A stretch of DNA of 64,000 nt from Nitrospirota bacterium (lineage in GTDB: Bacteria; Nitrospirota; Leptospirillia; Leptospirillales; Leptospirillaceae), in the NCBI GenBank assembly GCA_023481175.1, contig JAMCWM010000024.1, forward strand, positions 1-64,000, written 5' to 3'. The translations under genes and the position numbers were made by a program. Below, piece by piece: positions 63,131-64,000 of the stretch (positions are counted from its first letter, which is position 1; the number at the start of each line of letters is the position of its first letter). The notes under the pieces are model-generated. The model saw only the letters and a program-made list of their open reading frames with translations. It ran no database searches and was not told the DNA's origin.

Positions 63131-64000
63131 CTATCGTGAAGGGATCATGATATGATCGCCAACCCGGAGTATCCGGGAAGAGCGAAGATGGTTCTTCGCC
63201 AGAATCTCTTTCACGGAGGTCCGGTAATGATGGGCCAAGAGATAGAGTGAATCTCCCCTTCGAACACGATGGACAATCCATCCGGCCGGACGATGGTAAG
63301 AAATCATCCGGGTTGCCACCAGGTTCGAACGGGTATTTCCGGAAACCGGAATAACCAGCTTTTGGCGAAGCCGAAGATGGCGAGAGGAGAGACGATTGAC
63401 AGCGATGAGCTTGCCAAGCGGAACATGGAATCTGTGGGCGATTGACCAAAGGGAGTCTCCGGACTCGACGCGATACACCGGAACGTCCGGGTTGATGGCG
63501 GTCGAAGGAAGAGTCGCAAGGCGATTTGAAAAACCCTTCTCCGAATCAACGGGAACGTTGACAGTGACGGACGAGAGACGGGGAGGTGTCGCCCACCGGA
63601 TGAACTGGGGATTGTACACGAGAAATTCAGAAACAGACATGTTCATGGCTTTGGCCAGCTGGCGAATCTCGACTGAACGATGTATTTCTTTTTGGCGCAC
63701 AACGACCGCAGGGTGGTAGGCAAGATCAGTGAACCCATATTTGGCAGGATCTTTTGCAATCAACATGGCGGCGATCAGCTTGGGAACATAATTCCGTGTC
63801 TCCGAGGAAAATGCCCTGGTCTGGCGGAGCTTCCAGTAGTCCTTGGTTCCGATCCGAGACACGGCATTGGCCACCCTTCCCTCGCCGGCATTATAGGCGG
63901 CGAGAGCAAGCTCCCAGGAGTCGAATTCATCATGAAGGTCTTTCAGATATTGGGCCGCAGAGCGGGTCGCCAGGATCGGATCCCTCCGCTGATCGATCCA
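63131..64000 (-). CDS. mltD: MltD-type lytic transglycosylase with LysM domains (5' end outside window)
   Basis: The frame runs to the window edge, so the N-terminus is missing. At the edge it reads the end of an SLT lysozyme-like domain (WELALAAYNAGEGRVANAVS, YWKLRQTRAFSSETRNYVPK), which cuts glycan strands. Two LysM domains follow (VYRVESGDSLWSIAHRFHVP and VHRVRRGDSLYLLAHHYRT), giving the MltD layout. It is probably a periplasmic or outer-membrane wall-remodelling enzyme. Confidence 0.9.
   Translation of the reverse strand, partial: WIDQRRDPILATRSAAQYLKDLHDEFDSWELALAAYNAGEGRVANAVSRIGTKDYWKLRQTRAFSSETRNYVPKLIAAMLIAKDPAKYGFTDLAYHPAVVVRQKEIHRSVEIRQLAKAMNMSVSEFLVYNPQFIRWATPPRLSSVTVNVPVDSEKGFSNRLATLPSTAINPDVPVYRVESGDSLWSIAHRFHVPLGKLIAVNRLSSRHLRLRQKLVIPVSGNTRSNLVATRMISYHRPAGWIVHRVRRGDSLYLLAHHYRTSVKEILAKNHLRSSRILRVGDHIMIPSR

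Noticed and set aside
1-64000. CRISPR arrays, rRNA and tRNA genes
   Set aside because: No regularly spaced short repeats and no recognisable RNA gene consensus were seen by eye. A tRNAscan or covariance search would be needed to exclude a divergent tRNA.

Overview
The window looks like chromosomal DNA of a Gram-negative, fairly GC-rich bacterium. The outer-membrane pieces are LptF/LptG, a predicted outer-membrane beta-barrel, type II-like minor pseudopilins and an AMIN-type amidase. The gene content (hisZ, an Fe-S type PurF, a yebC-pheA-aroF-tyrA-aroA-cmk-plsC operon, a cobinamide cluster, many NHL/TPR/LysM envelope proteins) fits a Nitrospirota member such as Leptospirillum. That assignment is inference from gene content, not a database match. 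No rRNA, tRNA or CRISPR array was seen.

Layout. 1-138: the edge of an insertion sequence (start of an IS1595/ISXO2-like transposase), followed by an AT-rich gene-free stretch. 606-5729: purQ-purL-purF plus a TrkA_C-like protein; purS is not beside them. 5685-8161: a small accessory island with an AbiEi-like/Fic fusion protein carrying a candidate self-regulated promoter, and an orphan, probably 5'-truncated DUF4276 gene. 8367-10730: miaB, DUF5069 and a methyltransferase. 10846-14251: lptFG and hemH, ending at a strong bidirectional terminator. 14318-21776 (minus): a secreted NHL-repeat protein, sixA, dnaB, hisZ, serA and a class V aminotransferase. 22150-25888: a secreted ankyrin protein, a phosphotransacetylase-like enzyme, a SprT-like peptidase and an unknown protein. 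26135-32658 (minus): plsC, cmk, aroA, tyrA, aroF, pheA and yebC, largely with ATGA overlaps. 32979-36054 (minus): a three-gene AaeAXB-like efflux system. 36120-39204 (minus): cobalamin genes. 39338-44335: aldo/keto reductase, trpS, site-2 protease and an LppC-like protein. 44554-54000: envelope amidase followed by a folate/C1/pantothenate block (fthC, folE, folD, metF, panB), then a ChaC-like gene and xth. 54112-58918 (minus): bioD, a DegT aminotransferase, a TPR/LysM lipoprotein and an unknown protein. 59060-64000: small envelope proteins, a tiny zinc-ribbon protein, gspHIJ-like pseudopilins, a cold-shock gene with a long leader, and the 3' part of an MltD-type lytic transglycosylase.

The most unusual region is 46897-48942. 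The folate block is interrupted by 1,550 bp of lower-GC DNA flanked by two perfect 248-bp copies of the folE 3' end. The insert holds the tail of a truncated gene, an Orc1/Cdc6-like AAA+ ATPase that overlaps that tail by 8 nt, and the right end of an ISKra4-family IS. It looks like integration of a small circular molecule by homology (or an assembly join). Together with the Fic/DUF4276 island it is the best candidate for a poorly described, possibly defensive, accessory system.
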